The position numbers were made by a program, and so were the translations under genes. Positions 10,084-18,740 of a stretch of DNA of 52,554 nucleotides are shown here, in pieces; the first letter of the stretch is position 1; the number at the start of each line of letters is the position of its first letter. Below the pieces are notes generated by a model, which made no database searches, was not told the DNA's origin, and worked only from the letters and a program-made list of their open reading frames with translations. The stretch is from Lachnospiraceae bacterium. Lineage in GTDB: Bacteria; Bacillota; Clostridia; Lachnospirales; Lachnospiraceae. The DNA lies in NCBI GenBank assembly GCA_016280465.1, contig JAEEGT010000113.1, positions 1-52,554 of the forward strand. The letters are read 5' to 3'.

Positions 10084-12267
10084 TCAGTCGACCCTCAACA
10101 GATGTACCAGTTTTGAGTCGAAATCACCGTTCAGCGAGTCCATGGGAAGGCCGGCATACATCAGTACTTCCGATCCGTACACCCTGCCGGTGGTCTCGTC
10201 TTTGTAGGATACCCCCGGTTCAAGTCCCTGAAGCTTTATGAACCGAACCTTGGTATTGGCTTCGTTAAGGCCCTTTACAAAGGTCACAAGGATCTCGGAA
10301 CCGTCTTTCTTTTGCACCATCCAGGCATCAAACTTTCCGTTTTCGGAAAAAGAAGCCAGTCTGTAATAATCTCCGTTTCTCACAAGATCGCCGTACTTAT
10401 GGTAGTCCGCCACCTGAGTGGGGATCAGGTCCCTGTCCCCTTCGGAGATCTTTGTGATGTCCAGCTCATATCCGAAGGTTCCCGCAAGAGCCACGTGCCC
10501 TCTTGTCTTAAAGGGAGTCACCCTTCCCACCGTGTGGTTGGGGCAGTCCGAAACGTGGGCGCCCATGCAGGAAAGAGGATAAACAAGGGCCGTGCCCTCC
10601 TGGATCTTAAGCCTCTCTATAGCATCCGTATCGTCGCTGGTCCAAATCTGGGGACTGTAATAGAGCATGCCGGGATCGAACCTTGCACCGCCTCCCGAAC
10701 AGTTTTCGAGAAGAAGGTTAGGAAACTCGGTCACGAGAGTCTCCTGCATGCGGTAGACCGCCAGCACATAACGGTGTAACAGTTCTCCCTGCCGGTCGGC
10801 GGGAAGTCCTGCGGAATAAAGGTCCGTCAGTTGTCTGTTCATATCCCACTTCAGGTACTCGATGTTGGCACTCTTAAGAACGGTCTTAACGGAATTCCAG
10901 GTGTGTTCCCAGACCTCGGGCCTGGTAAGATCCAGCACCAGCTGGTTTCTTGAACGGGTAGGTGTGCGGCCCGGAACCGAAATTGTCCAGTCCGGATGCG
11001 CCCTGTAAAGGTCCGAATCGGGACTCACCATTTCAGGCTCCATCCAGATACCGAACTTAAGGCCCAGGGCATTAACGCCATCCACTAAAGGCTTCAGGCC
11101 GCCGGGTAGCTTCTTTTCATTGACATACCAGTCTCCCAGGGATGAATTGTCGTCGTTTCTGACGCCGAACCATCCGTCGTCCATGACCAGCATCTCAATG
11201 CCGCGCTTCGAGGCTTCTTTGGCGATGCTTAAAAGTTTCTCCGTATCGAAGTTGAAGTAGGTGGCCTCCCAGTTGTTTATGAGGATAGGTCTTTCTTTGG
11301 CCCTGTAGGGGCTTCGGATCAAATGCTCTCTGTAAAGATCGTGGAAGGTCCTTGTCATGTGTCCCAGGCCCTCGTGAGAATAGACCATCACCGCTTCGGG
11401 GGCGGTAAATTGTTCGCCCGGCTCTAACTTCCAGCGAAAATGATAGGGATTTATGCCCATCAGGACTCTCACTTTGTTAAACTGGTCAAGGTGGGCCGAG
11501 GCGGTGAAATTACCGGAATATACAAAAGAAAAGCCGTAAACATCACCTGTTGTCTGGGTTGTGTTGTTACTGCAAAGTGCTATGAAGGGATGCTCCTGAT
11601 GACTTGATTCACCCCTTATGGAACCCACACCCTGAGTTCCGTGGGCGATGGACCTTGTTTCGATGTTTCTCTCTCTTGCCCAGGATCCGTGAAGAGAAAG
11701 AAGCTTATAATCGTCATTGTCTATGTCAAGGCAGGTTGACATAATATTTGTTATGTAAACATTGCTGTCTTTCGAGCCGTTTTCGACCCGAAGGCTCCTT
11801 ACCACCGCATCAAGTCCCTCAAAGACCGAATAAACAAGGAAAACCTTCAGTTTGAGGATGGGATCCTCAAGGCAGACCGTCAGGGTCTCGCACTCTGCTT
11901 CGCTTCCGAAGGTGGCGGGAAGTCCTTCAAGTTTCAGCTTTCCTTTTTCGATCGTGTGGTTTACATAATACAGTTCCGCGGAACAGGTCCCGTCTTCTCT
12001 CTGCGCTTCAAAGGCTGCGGGACGATAATCTCCCGTACCCGAAACGGGATACTCCATGGGGGCAAAATCCAGGAAAGAGTTCTTTTCCCTCAGGCGCTCC
12101 GAAGGGCGGGTGCCTTCGGTACGGGCAAGGTAGGAAAGGTCTTCGTTACCGATCCTTCGTCCGTAGTAATAATGTACAAGATACCTGTCATCCTCTATTC
12201 CGAAGACATAACTCGAAGAAGGGGTGTCAAGTTTAAAGGTCTTACGTTCCTCACAAAAGGTTATCAT
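10084..12267 (-). CDS. GH36 alpha-galactosidase
   Basis: 727 aa; LHGSWARER, INNWEATYFNF, MLVMDDGWFG, YLKWDMNR, LLENCSGGGARFDPGML. Confidence 0.96.
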   Translation of the reverse strand: MITFCEERKTFKLDTPSSSYVFGIEDDRYLVHYYYGRRIGNEDLSYLARTEGTRPSERLREKNSFLDFAPMEYPVSGTGDYRPAAFEAQREDGTCSAELYYVNHTIEKGKLKLEGLPATFGSEAECETLTVCLEDPILKLKVFLVYSVFEGLDAVVRSLRVENGSKDSNVYITNIMSTCLDIDNDDYKLLSLHGSWARERNIETRSIAHGTQGVGSIRGESSHQEHPFIALCSNNTTQTTGDVYGFSFVYSGNFTASAHLDQFNKVRVLMGINPYHFRWKLEPGEQFTAPEAVMVYSHEGLGHMTRTFHDLYREHLIRSPYRAKERPILINNWEATYFNFDTEKLLSIAKEASKRGIEMLVMDDGWFGVRNDDNSSLGDWYVNEKKLPGGLKPLVDGVNALGLKFGIWMEPEMVSPDSDLYRAHPDWTISVPGRTPTRSRNQLVLDLTRPEVWEHTWNSVKTVLKSANIEYLKWDMNRQLTDLYSAGLPADRQGELLHRYVLAVYRMQETLVTEFPNLLLENCSGGGARFDPGMLYYSPQIWTSDDTDAIERLKIQEGTALVYPLSCMGAHVSDCPNHTVGRVTPFKTRGHVALAGTFGYELDITKISEGDRDLIPTQVADYHKYGDLVRNGDYYRLASFSENGKFDAWMVQKKDGSEILVTFVKGLNEANTKVRFIKLQGLEPGVSYKDETTGRVYGSEVLMYAGLPMDSLNGDFDSKLVHLLRVD
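11735..11745 (-). repeat. RTTATGTHAAC word (ATTATGTCAAC)
   Basis: One mismatch; GH36 (IMST). Confidence 0.7.
11750..11760 (+). repeat. GTTATGTHAAC word (A variant)
   Basis: Exact; GH36 (VYIT). Confidence 0.85.
11959..11969 (-). repeat. RTTATGTHAAC word (ATTATGTAAAC)
   Basis: One mismatch; GH36 (YYVN). Confidence 0.7.
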
Positions 12268-12286
12268 TTATCGATCCTTTCGATCC

Positions 12287-13426
12287 CTACAGATTTCCCC
12301 GAAGTTCCTTGAAGGGTACGTTGAATTTGCGGCTCAGGTATTCGCCCAGTTCTTTGGCTGCCACAAAGTGTGCCTTGTAACCGGGATGGGAATGGGATCC
12401 CACGGTCTCGGGAGTGGTGTCGGACATCCTTAAATACTCAACATTGTTGTCCCCTGTCTCTTTGATGTACTCTTCCATGGCTCCCTTGATGACGGGTTCA
12501 AGCTCACAGCCAAGCATGCCGTATACCCAGAGAATCAGGGAGGTAGGGTTATTGCGCCTTAACATCTTAAAGAAGTTTACGATGGCATCGTGGACCTTTT
12601 GAACATCCTCGGGGTTCTTCTCTCCCGTTGCTTCATCAATGCGCATCTTGCATACTCCGTAGCCCGGAACTTCCATCGGAGGCTGTGTGAAAGCTGAATT
12701 GTCGTTGGTGCCAAGATTTACGATTATGGCATCGGGAACCCAGCTTGAAAAATCGTATTTGTTCTGAGCCCCGAGACGCTTGTTGATCTCGCCCTCGGAA
12801 ATGCCGCATACGGGCTCGTAAATGCTTGGGATGTTGTGCTTGGGATTGTTGTCCCAGGCAATATATACTCCCCATCCGCCCTGGGAAATGAGACGGGTCT
12901 CAACATCCATTTCTTTTTCCAGGATCGTGGCGTAGTTGCGGCTGGAGCTCATGTACATGGCAAGCCACTCGGTATCGTCGAGAGCGCCGTAGGTACCTTC
13001 CCCGGAGGTTATGCTGTCACCGATAAATTCAAGCTTGAGTTTAGGTTCTTTCACCGGTTCAAAGGTTCCGTCGGTGGAAAAGCCCCTGACCAGCACGTGG
13101 CAGAGTTCATCCTCACCCATGGCCTGGGTCTCTCTGTAGAATTTAACGTTCTTTACAACTCCCGGAACCATACTGCGATAGAGGCAGATATCGTGGTCTC
13201 CGGGAAGGAGCATCTGTCTTCCCATCAGGGCTCCGTTGATCTCATAGGCGACCCAGGGCTCGTGAAAGCCGCAGTCGGACTCTATGTGGATCCAAAGTTC
13301 GGAGCCTGTGCAGTTGACTTCAACTCCTGCATGATTCCAGAAAAGGGGCAGCGGCGTAGCGCCCTCCACGGTACGGCCGTGGACCCGTTTGTTACCGATC
13401 TCGTTAATATCGTAAAACTTAGGCAT
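12287..13426 (-). CDS. SGNH/GDSL carbohydrate acetyl esterase (CE2-like)
   Basis: N-terminal jelly-roll-like domain then LEFIGDSITSGEG, IIVNLGTNDNSAF and SHPGYKAH catalytic blocks. Confidence 0.85.
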   Translation of the reverse strand: MPKFYDINEIGNKRVHGRTVEGATPLPLFWNHAGVEVNCTGSELWIHIESDCGFHEPWVAYEINGALMGRQMLLPGDHDICLYRSMVPGVVKNVKFYRETQAMGEDELCHVLVRGFSTDGTFEPVKEPKLKLEFIGDSITSGEGTYGALDDTEWLAMYMSSSRNYATILEKEMDVETRLISQGGWGVYIAWDNNPKHNIPSIYEPVCGISEGEINKRLGAQNKYDFSSWVPDAIIVNLGTNDNSAFTQPPMEVPGYGVCKMRIDEATGEKNPEDVQKVHDAIVNFFKMLRRNNPTSLILWVYGMLGCELEPVIKGAMEEYIKETGDNNVEYLRMSDTTPETVGSHSHPGYKAHFVAAKELGEYLSRKFNVPFKELRGNL

Positions 13427-13547
13427 AGTACTGTTTTCTCCTCTCGGACTGCGGTTTTTGACCTATGCAGCATACATGAAATATTTTACTAAAATCCCCT
13501 TCAGGTTTCAATCATTTCCCGCCTTTGTAACAATCTTTTTTCAATGC

Positions 13548-13575
13548 TTGCAAAATGCAGGATTTTCTGTAAAAT
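13548..13575 (+). promoter_or_regulatory. putative promoter of ABC-F gene
   Basis: TTGCAA-N16-TAAAAT upstream of ORF 13649. Confidence 0.45.
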
Positions 13576-13648
13576 GATAGAGGTTAACTTTCAATGCGGC
13601 CGTTTCGCCGCCGTGCTTTTTGCACCTGCAGTAAATAAGGAGTTTTAA

Positions 13649-15286
13649 ATGATAGCAGCAAACAACGTCACATACAGAGTGGGCAAGAAAGCCCTTTTTG
13701 AAGATGTAAACATCAAGTTCACCGAAGGCAACTGTTACGGTCTCATCGGTGCCAACGGTGCCGGAAAATCCACCTTCTTAAAGATCCTTGCCGGACAGCT
13801 TGATACAACAAACGGTGATATCACCATCACACCCGGACAGAGACTTTCGGTCCTTGAGCAGGACCACTTCAAATACGACGCATACCCCGTTATGGATACG
13901 GTCATCATGGGCAACAAGCGTCTCTACGACATCATGAAGGAAAAGGATGCCATCTACGCCAAGGAAGATTTCTCCGACGAGGACGGTATCAGAGCCTCCG
14001 AGCTTGAAGGAGAATTTGCGGAATTAAACGGCTGGGAAGCAGAATCCAACGCCGCCATGCTGTTGAACGGTCTGGGCATCGACAACGAATACCACTATTC
14101 TCTTGTGGGAGACCTGGACGGAAGCCAGAAGGTGAAGGTCCTCCTTGCCAAGGCGCTTTTCGGCAATCCCGATATCCTGCTCCTTGACGAGCCTACCAAC
14201 CACCTGGATCTGGATGCCATCGCATGGCTTGAGGAATTCCTCATCGACTTTGAAAACACGGTCATCGTGGTAAGCCACGACCGTTACTTTTTAAATAAAG
14301 TCTGCACCCACACTGCGGACATCGACTACGGCAAGATCCAGCTCTATGCCGGTAACTACGATTTCTGGTACGAATCTTCACAGCTCCTTATCAAACAGAT
14401 GAAGGAAGCCAATAAAAAGAAAGAAGAAAAGATCAAGGAACTGCAGGAGTTCATCTCCCGTTTCTCCGCCAACGCTTCGAAATCAAAGCAGGCCACATCC
14501 AGAAAGCGTGCCCTCGAAAAGATCGAGCTTGACGAGATCAAGCCTTCAAGCCGTAAATATCCTTACATCGATTTCAGACCCGACCGTGAGATCGGTAACG
14601 AAGTCCTTACGGTGGAGGGAATCTCCAAGACCATCAACGGTGAAAATGTATTGGATAACGTATCCTTTATCCTTGGCCACGATGATAAGGTAGCCTTTGT
14701 AGGCTCCAACGAGCTGGCTAAGACCACACTTTTCAAGATCCTTACCGGCGAGCTTGAGCCCGACGAAGGAAGCTACAAATGGGGCGTTACCACAAGCCTT
14801 GCTTACTTCCCCAAGGATCCCACCAATGAATTCGACAACGATTACACCATCGTGGACTGGCTCACAGGCTACTCTCCCGTCAAGGATGCCACCTACGTAC
14901 GCGGTTTTCTGGGACGTATGCTTTTTGCCGGCGAAGACGGTGTCAAGAAGGTGAAGGTCCTCTCCGGAGGTGAGAAGGTTCGCTGCCTTCTTTCCAAGAT
15001 GATGATCTCCGGTGCCAACTGCCTGATCTTCGATGAGCCCACCAACCACCTGGACATGGAATCCATCACCGCTTTAAACAACGGCATGATCAAGTTCCCC
15101 GGTGTAGAGCTCTTTGCCTGCCGCGACCACCAGGTTGTGGAGACCACGGCCAACAGGATCATCGAGATACTTCCAAACGGTACCATAATCGATAAGATCA
15201 CTACCTACGACGAATACCTTGCCAGCGATGAAATGGCAAGAAAGCGCACCATCTTCACCGCAAACCGCGAGGATGACGAAGAATAG
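13649..15286 (+). CDS. ABC-F family ATP-binding protein (YbiT-like)
   Basis: Two ABC ATPase halves (GANGAGKSTFLKIL; LLLDEPTNHLDLDAIAWLEEFL; FDEPTNHLDMESI). Degenerate second Walker A (GSNELAKTTLF). Confidence 0.92.
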   Translation: MIAANNVTYRVGKKALFEDVNIKFTEGNCYGLIGANGAGKSTFLKILAGQLDTTNGDITITPGQRLSVLEQDHFKYDAYPVMDTVIMGNKRLYDIMKEKDAIYAKEDFSDEDGIRASELEGEFAELNGWEAESNAAMLLNGLGIDNEYHYSLVGDLDGSQKVKVLLAKALFGNPDILLLDEPTNHLDLDAIAWLEEFLIDFENTVIVVSHDRYFLNKVCTHTADIDYGKIQLYAGNYDFWYESSQLLIKQMKEANKKKEEKIKELQEFISRFSANASKSKQATSRKRALEKIELDEIKPSSRKYPYIDFRPDREIGNEVLTVEGISKTINGENVLDNVSFILGHDDKVAFVGSNELAKTTLFKILTGELEPDEGSYKWGVTTSLAYFPKDPTNEFDNDYTIVDWLTGYSPVKDATYVRGFLGRMLFAGEDGVKKVKVLSGGEKVRCLLSKMMISGANCLIFDEPTNHLDMESITALNNGMIKFPGVELFACRDHQVVETTANRIIEILPNGTIIDKITTYDEYLASDEMARKRTIFTANREDDEE

Positions 15287-15296
15287 ACCCGTTTTC

Positions 15297-15328
15297 AAAG
15301 CCCATTCCCCAAAGGATGGGCTTTGTTT
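15297..15328 (+). terminator. rho-independent terminator after ABC-F gene
   Basis: AAAGCCCAT-tccccaaagg-ATGGGCTTT-GTTT. Confidence 0.65.
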
Positions 15329-15344
15329 AAAGAAAGGAAAACCC

Positions 15345-17003
15345 ATGATAGACCTGCACGTACACTCTTGCTGCTCCGACGGAACACTTACCCCCGAAGA
15401 ACTGGTTGACCTTGCCATGGAAAAGGGACTCACCGCCATGGCCCTTACGGACCACGATACAATGGACGGTGTAAAGCGCATACAGGATTACGCAAACTCG
15501 CTTCGCTCTCAAGGTAAAGAAAATGTTCCTGAGATAATTCCCGGCATCGAGCTTTCAACCGAGAGAGACGGAAAAGATGTGCACGTTGTCGGACTTTATG
15601 TAAACCAAGACGCTCCGGATTTTAAAAAGTATATTAAGGATTTCGTTGAATCCAGAGATAAAAGAAACGAGATCATGTGCGAAAGGCTTCGCAAACACGG
15701 AGTTGACATAACTATGGAAGAACTCCTGTCCCGTTTCCCGGGAGCAGTGATCACGAGGGCTCATTTTGCAAGACTTATCATGGAAAAGGGATATGTACGC
15801 TCCATGCCCGACGTCTTCGAAAAATATATCGGAGACCACGCACCCTGCTATGTACCAAGGGAGAAAGTCACCCCCGAGCAGGCGGTAAAGCTTATACTCA
15901 AAGCCGACGGCATACCGGTGCTGGCTCATCCGATCCTCTACAATCTTTCTGACAGAAAACTGGAGCAGCTGATCCTCGATCTTAAAGAAAAAGGACTTCT
16001 CGGTATCGAGGCGGTGTATTCCACCTACTCTCCCGCCGATGAACGAAAAATACGTGCTTTTGCATATAAATATCATCTGTTATTATCAGGTGGCAGCGAT
16101 TTTCACGGAAAGAACAAGGACAGGATAGATCTTGGAACAGGTCTTGGCAATCTGAAGGTTCCCGAGGAATTTCTTGATAAGATAAAGCTGGCCGGAAGGA
16201 ATGTTCTTTTTAGCGATCTTGACGGTACCCTTTTTCTTAAGGACTCAACCATCAGCCCCGAAATGCACGCAGCGCTTAAAGCCATGACGGACAAGGGATA
16301 TCGTTTCGTTATCAATTCCGGTCGTCCTCTTCCCAGTGTTATGGAAAGAATTGTTAATTTAGGATTTAACTTTTCAAATATGTATGTGATCTCCAATAAC
16401 GGAGGTCTGATCTACGATTATGAGACCGGGAATATCATCAAGGATTTCAGGCTTTCACAGGATACCATCCGCAAGGTGGTGGACATGGCCAAGGAGGCGG
16501 GGATACATGTTCACAGTTATACGGACAGTGAGATCGTGGGCTTCGAAGACGATGACGAGCTTAAGTTCTACAGGGAAAGGATCCATATGCCCTTCATCAA
16601 GACCGATGACATCGCAGGATGCCTGCCTCAGGGTTCCTTTAAGGTACAGATCATCTCACTTGATAATATTCCCGCTCTGGCGGCACTGAAGGACAGGATC
16701 CTTGCCGCACTCCCCCTGGAAGTTGATGCGGTATTCTCAAACGATCAGTATCTGGAGATCGTGCCCAAGGGTGTCAGCAAGGGAGACGCCATGCTTTATC
16801 TGGCAGACTTTTTACCCGTGCCCCGCTCCCGTCTGTTTGCCGCCGGTGATGAGCATAACGACATGACCATGATACAGTATGCGGGTACCGGCATTGCCAT
16901 GAAAAACGGCTGCGAAGAATTAAAAGCCGCCGCAGACATCGTCACCCTGAGGGACAATGACCACGACGGCCTTCTTGAAGTCATAGAAAAGTATTTTGTT
17001 TAA
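15345..17003 (+). CDS. PHP-domain phosphoesterase fused to Cof-type HAD phosphatase
   Basis: Start reassigned to ATG 15345 (MIDLHVHSCCSDGTLTPEEL = PHP). Second half NVLFSDLDGTLFLKDSTIS...GDEHNDMTMIQYAGTGIAMKNG = HAD/Cof. Confidence 0.93.
   Translation: MIDLHVHSCCSDGTLTPEELVDLAMEKGLTAMALTDHDTMDGVKRIQDYANSLRSQGKENVPEIIPGIELSTERDGKDVHVVGLYVNQDAPDFKKYIKDFVESRDKRNEIMCERLRKHGVDITMEELLSRFPGAVITRAHFARLIMEKGYVRSMPDVFEKYIGDHAPCYVPREKVTPEQAVKLILKADGIPVLAHPILYNLSDRKLEQLILDLKEKGLLGIEAVYSTYSPADERKIRAFAYKYHLLLSGGSDFHGKNKDRIDLGTGLGNLKVPEEFLDKIKLAGRNVLFSDLDGTLFLKDSTISPEMHAALKAMTDKGYRFVINSGRPLPSVMERIVNLGFNFSNMYVISNNGGLIYDYETGNIIKDFRLSQDTIRKVVDMAKEAGIHVHSYTDSEIVGFEDDDELKFYRERIHMPFIKTDDIAGCLPQGSFKVQIISLDNIPALAALKDRILAALPLEVDAVFSNDQYLEIVPKGVSKGDAMLYLADFLPVPRSRLFAAGDEHNDMTMIQYAGTGIAMKNGCEELKAAADIVTLRDNDHDGLLEVIEKYFV
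15595..15605 (+). repeat. variant word TTTATGTAAAC
   Basis: One mismatch; PHP-HAD gene (LYVN). Confidence 0.5.
15702..15712 (-). repeat. GTTATGTHAAC word (C variant)
   Basis: Exact; PHP-HAD gene (VDIT). Confidence 0.85.
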
Positions 17004-17761
17004 CCTTTGTTTATTGTAAAGAACTCATCGATCTTCTGGAGGAGTTCTTCTTTGGAAATGTTCTTAAGGAAATAGCCTTCGGGTTTAAGTGCCACCACGG
17101 CCATAACGCTTTCTTTGTCACTCTTGCCCGTCAGGAATATTACGGGGATGCCTCTGGTCTCGGGGTCGCTTCGAAGCATTTCAAGGACCTGAGGACCGGT
17201 GGTAACAGGCATCTCGTGATCCAAAAGGATAAGGTCAGCCTTGTTCATGCCCAGCCATTTAAGAGCCTGAAGTCCCGAAGTTGCCATGGAAACCTTGTAG
17301 AAATCCTTAAGCCACTCTCTCACCAGTCCCAGATAGTTGGGATCGTCGTCAACAATGAGAATGCTCTTCTTGAAAGCTCCCTGGGCTATCTTGTCAAACA
17401 GTTCCTTAATGAGCCTGATATATTCCGTATTGTCCAACGGACGGCAGAAAGTCTTGTAAATAAGCTTGCTGGGAATATTGTCGCTTACATAAGCGATATC
17501 GTTCTGTTCGCCGATAACGATCATATGCTTGTCATCATCGGTCATCTTGTCGGTAAGGAATCGAAGCACATCACTGGGGATCCGGTCTCCGGAATCCATG
17601 TAATAGGTGATGAGGGAGCAGAAATTCCACTCTTCGTTGATCCTGTTGACGGTGGCGGAGGCATATACAGCCTCGAAGCCCGCCTCTTCGATCTTCTTCT
17701 CCAAGACCTTTATGAGAAAGGTTTCTTTTTCACCTATGATCATTATACGGTTTGCCGACAT
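17000..17761 (-). CDS. pseudo-receiver + receiver response regulator (paralog of 4254..5021)
   Basis: Start reassigned to ATG 17761. C-terminal REC SILIVDDDPNYLGL...LILLDHEMPVTTGPQVLEMLRS...VIFLTGKSD closely parallels 4254..5021. Confidence 0.83.
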   Translation of the reverse strand: MSANRIMIIGEKETFLIKVLEKKIEEAGFEAVYASATVNRINEEWNFCSLITYYMDSGDRIPSDVLRFLTDKMTDDDKHMIVIGEQNDIAYVSDNIPSKLIYKTFCRPLDNTEYIRLIKELFDKIAQGAFKKSILIVDDDPNYLGLVREWLKDFYKVSMATSGLQALKWLGMNKADLILLDHEMPVTTGPQVLEMLRSDPETRGIPVIFLTGKSDKESVMAVVALKPEGYFLKNISKEELLQKIDEFFTINKG

Positions 17762-17873
17762 AAAAGCCCCTCCTGGTATGTACTGCCGCATATAGTATAT
17801 CACAGTCACGACGGCCCGCACAGATGTTATTATATCATTTACGGGTTAACCGGAAAAAAACGAAAACGGAGCC

Positions 17874-18122
17874 TTACCCCTCCACGATGAGGAAACGTCC
17901 GTCCCCGATAGGGAACACCTCGGCAGCCTCGAAAATATCCTCAGCTTCGTAGTCAATGCCCGCTTCTTCAAAGTAGGCAAGGACTTCTTTCTTTCCCTTC
18001 ACCACCGTGGCCATGCAGTCTTCAAGAAACTCCCTTGCTTCTTCACGGTCCGAAGCCACTTCCTCGGGGAAAAGTTTCAACTGATCTTTAAGAAAAACAT
18101 CCAGAACCTTATCATCAAACAT
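17874..18122 (-). CDS. small acidic hypothetical protein
   Basis: 82 aa ORF with good spacing in a minus-strand gene string; no family recognised. Confidence 0.6.
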   Translation of the reverse strand: MFDDKVLDVFLKDQLKLFPEEVASDREEAREFLEDCMATVVKGKKEVLAYFEEAGIDYEAEDIFEAAEVFPIGDGRFLIVEG

Positions 18123-18134
18123 AAACGCCTCCTG

Positions 18135-18740
18135 TTAAACCTTGATATAACCGATCTCTTTCATGGCACGATACACATGGGACACCGGGAATCCCACCAC
18201 GTTGAAATAATCGCCCTTTATCCCTTTGATAAACTTTGAGCAGATGCCCTGAATACCGTATCCCCCGGCTTTGTCCATGGGTTCCTTGGTGGCAACGTAC
18301 TCTCTTATCTCGGCATCGCTCATACTGTCAAAAATAACACTTGTTTCTTCATGAAAAGAAACCTTTTTACAGCCATTTCCGGTCACAAGGATGAGGGTGA
18401 CACCGGTCCTTACGCTGTGGGTATTTCCCTGCAGTTCTTTGATCATCCTGAAGGCATCTTCTTCATCCGCAGGTTTCCCCAGGACCTCATCCCTGTAAAA
18501 AACCAGGGTGTCCGCCGCAATGATTAGCAGGGGTTCCGCACCGTCGGTCTTGATCTGTGAACCTTCTTTTAACTTTTCAAAGACCGCCGTTGCTTTCTTT
18601 AAGGACAGATCCTCCACTATGCGGCCGGGGGCCGTTTCGCGGCTTACCTCCTCAGCGTCACTTGTAACGATCTTAAAATCAAAGCCCATGCCCGCAAGAA
18701 GTTCTCTTCTTCTGGGTGAGGCCGAAGCAAGTACTATCAA
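18135..18740 (-). CDS. maf: Maf family nucleotide pyrophosphatase
   Basis: IVLASASPRRRELLAGMGFDF...IIAADTLVFYRDEVLGKP. Confidence 0.95.
   Translation of the reverse strand: MIVLASASPRRRELLAGMGFDFKIVTSDAEEVSRETAPGRIVEDLSLKKATAVFEKLKEGSQIKTDGAEPLLIIAADTLVFYRDEVLGKPADEEDAFRMIKELQGNTHSVRTGVTLILVTGNGCKKVSFHEETSVIFDSMSDAEIREYVATKEPMDKAGGYGIQGICSKFIKGIKGDYFNVVGFPVSHVYRAMKEIGYIKV

Noticed and set aside
17482-17493. GCTTACATAAGC as further motif copy
   Set aside because: Differs at two core positions and is itself a small palindrome; treated as chance similarity.
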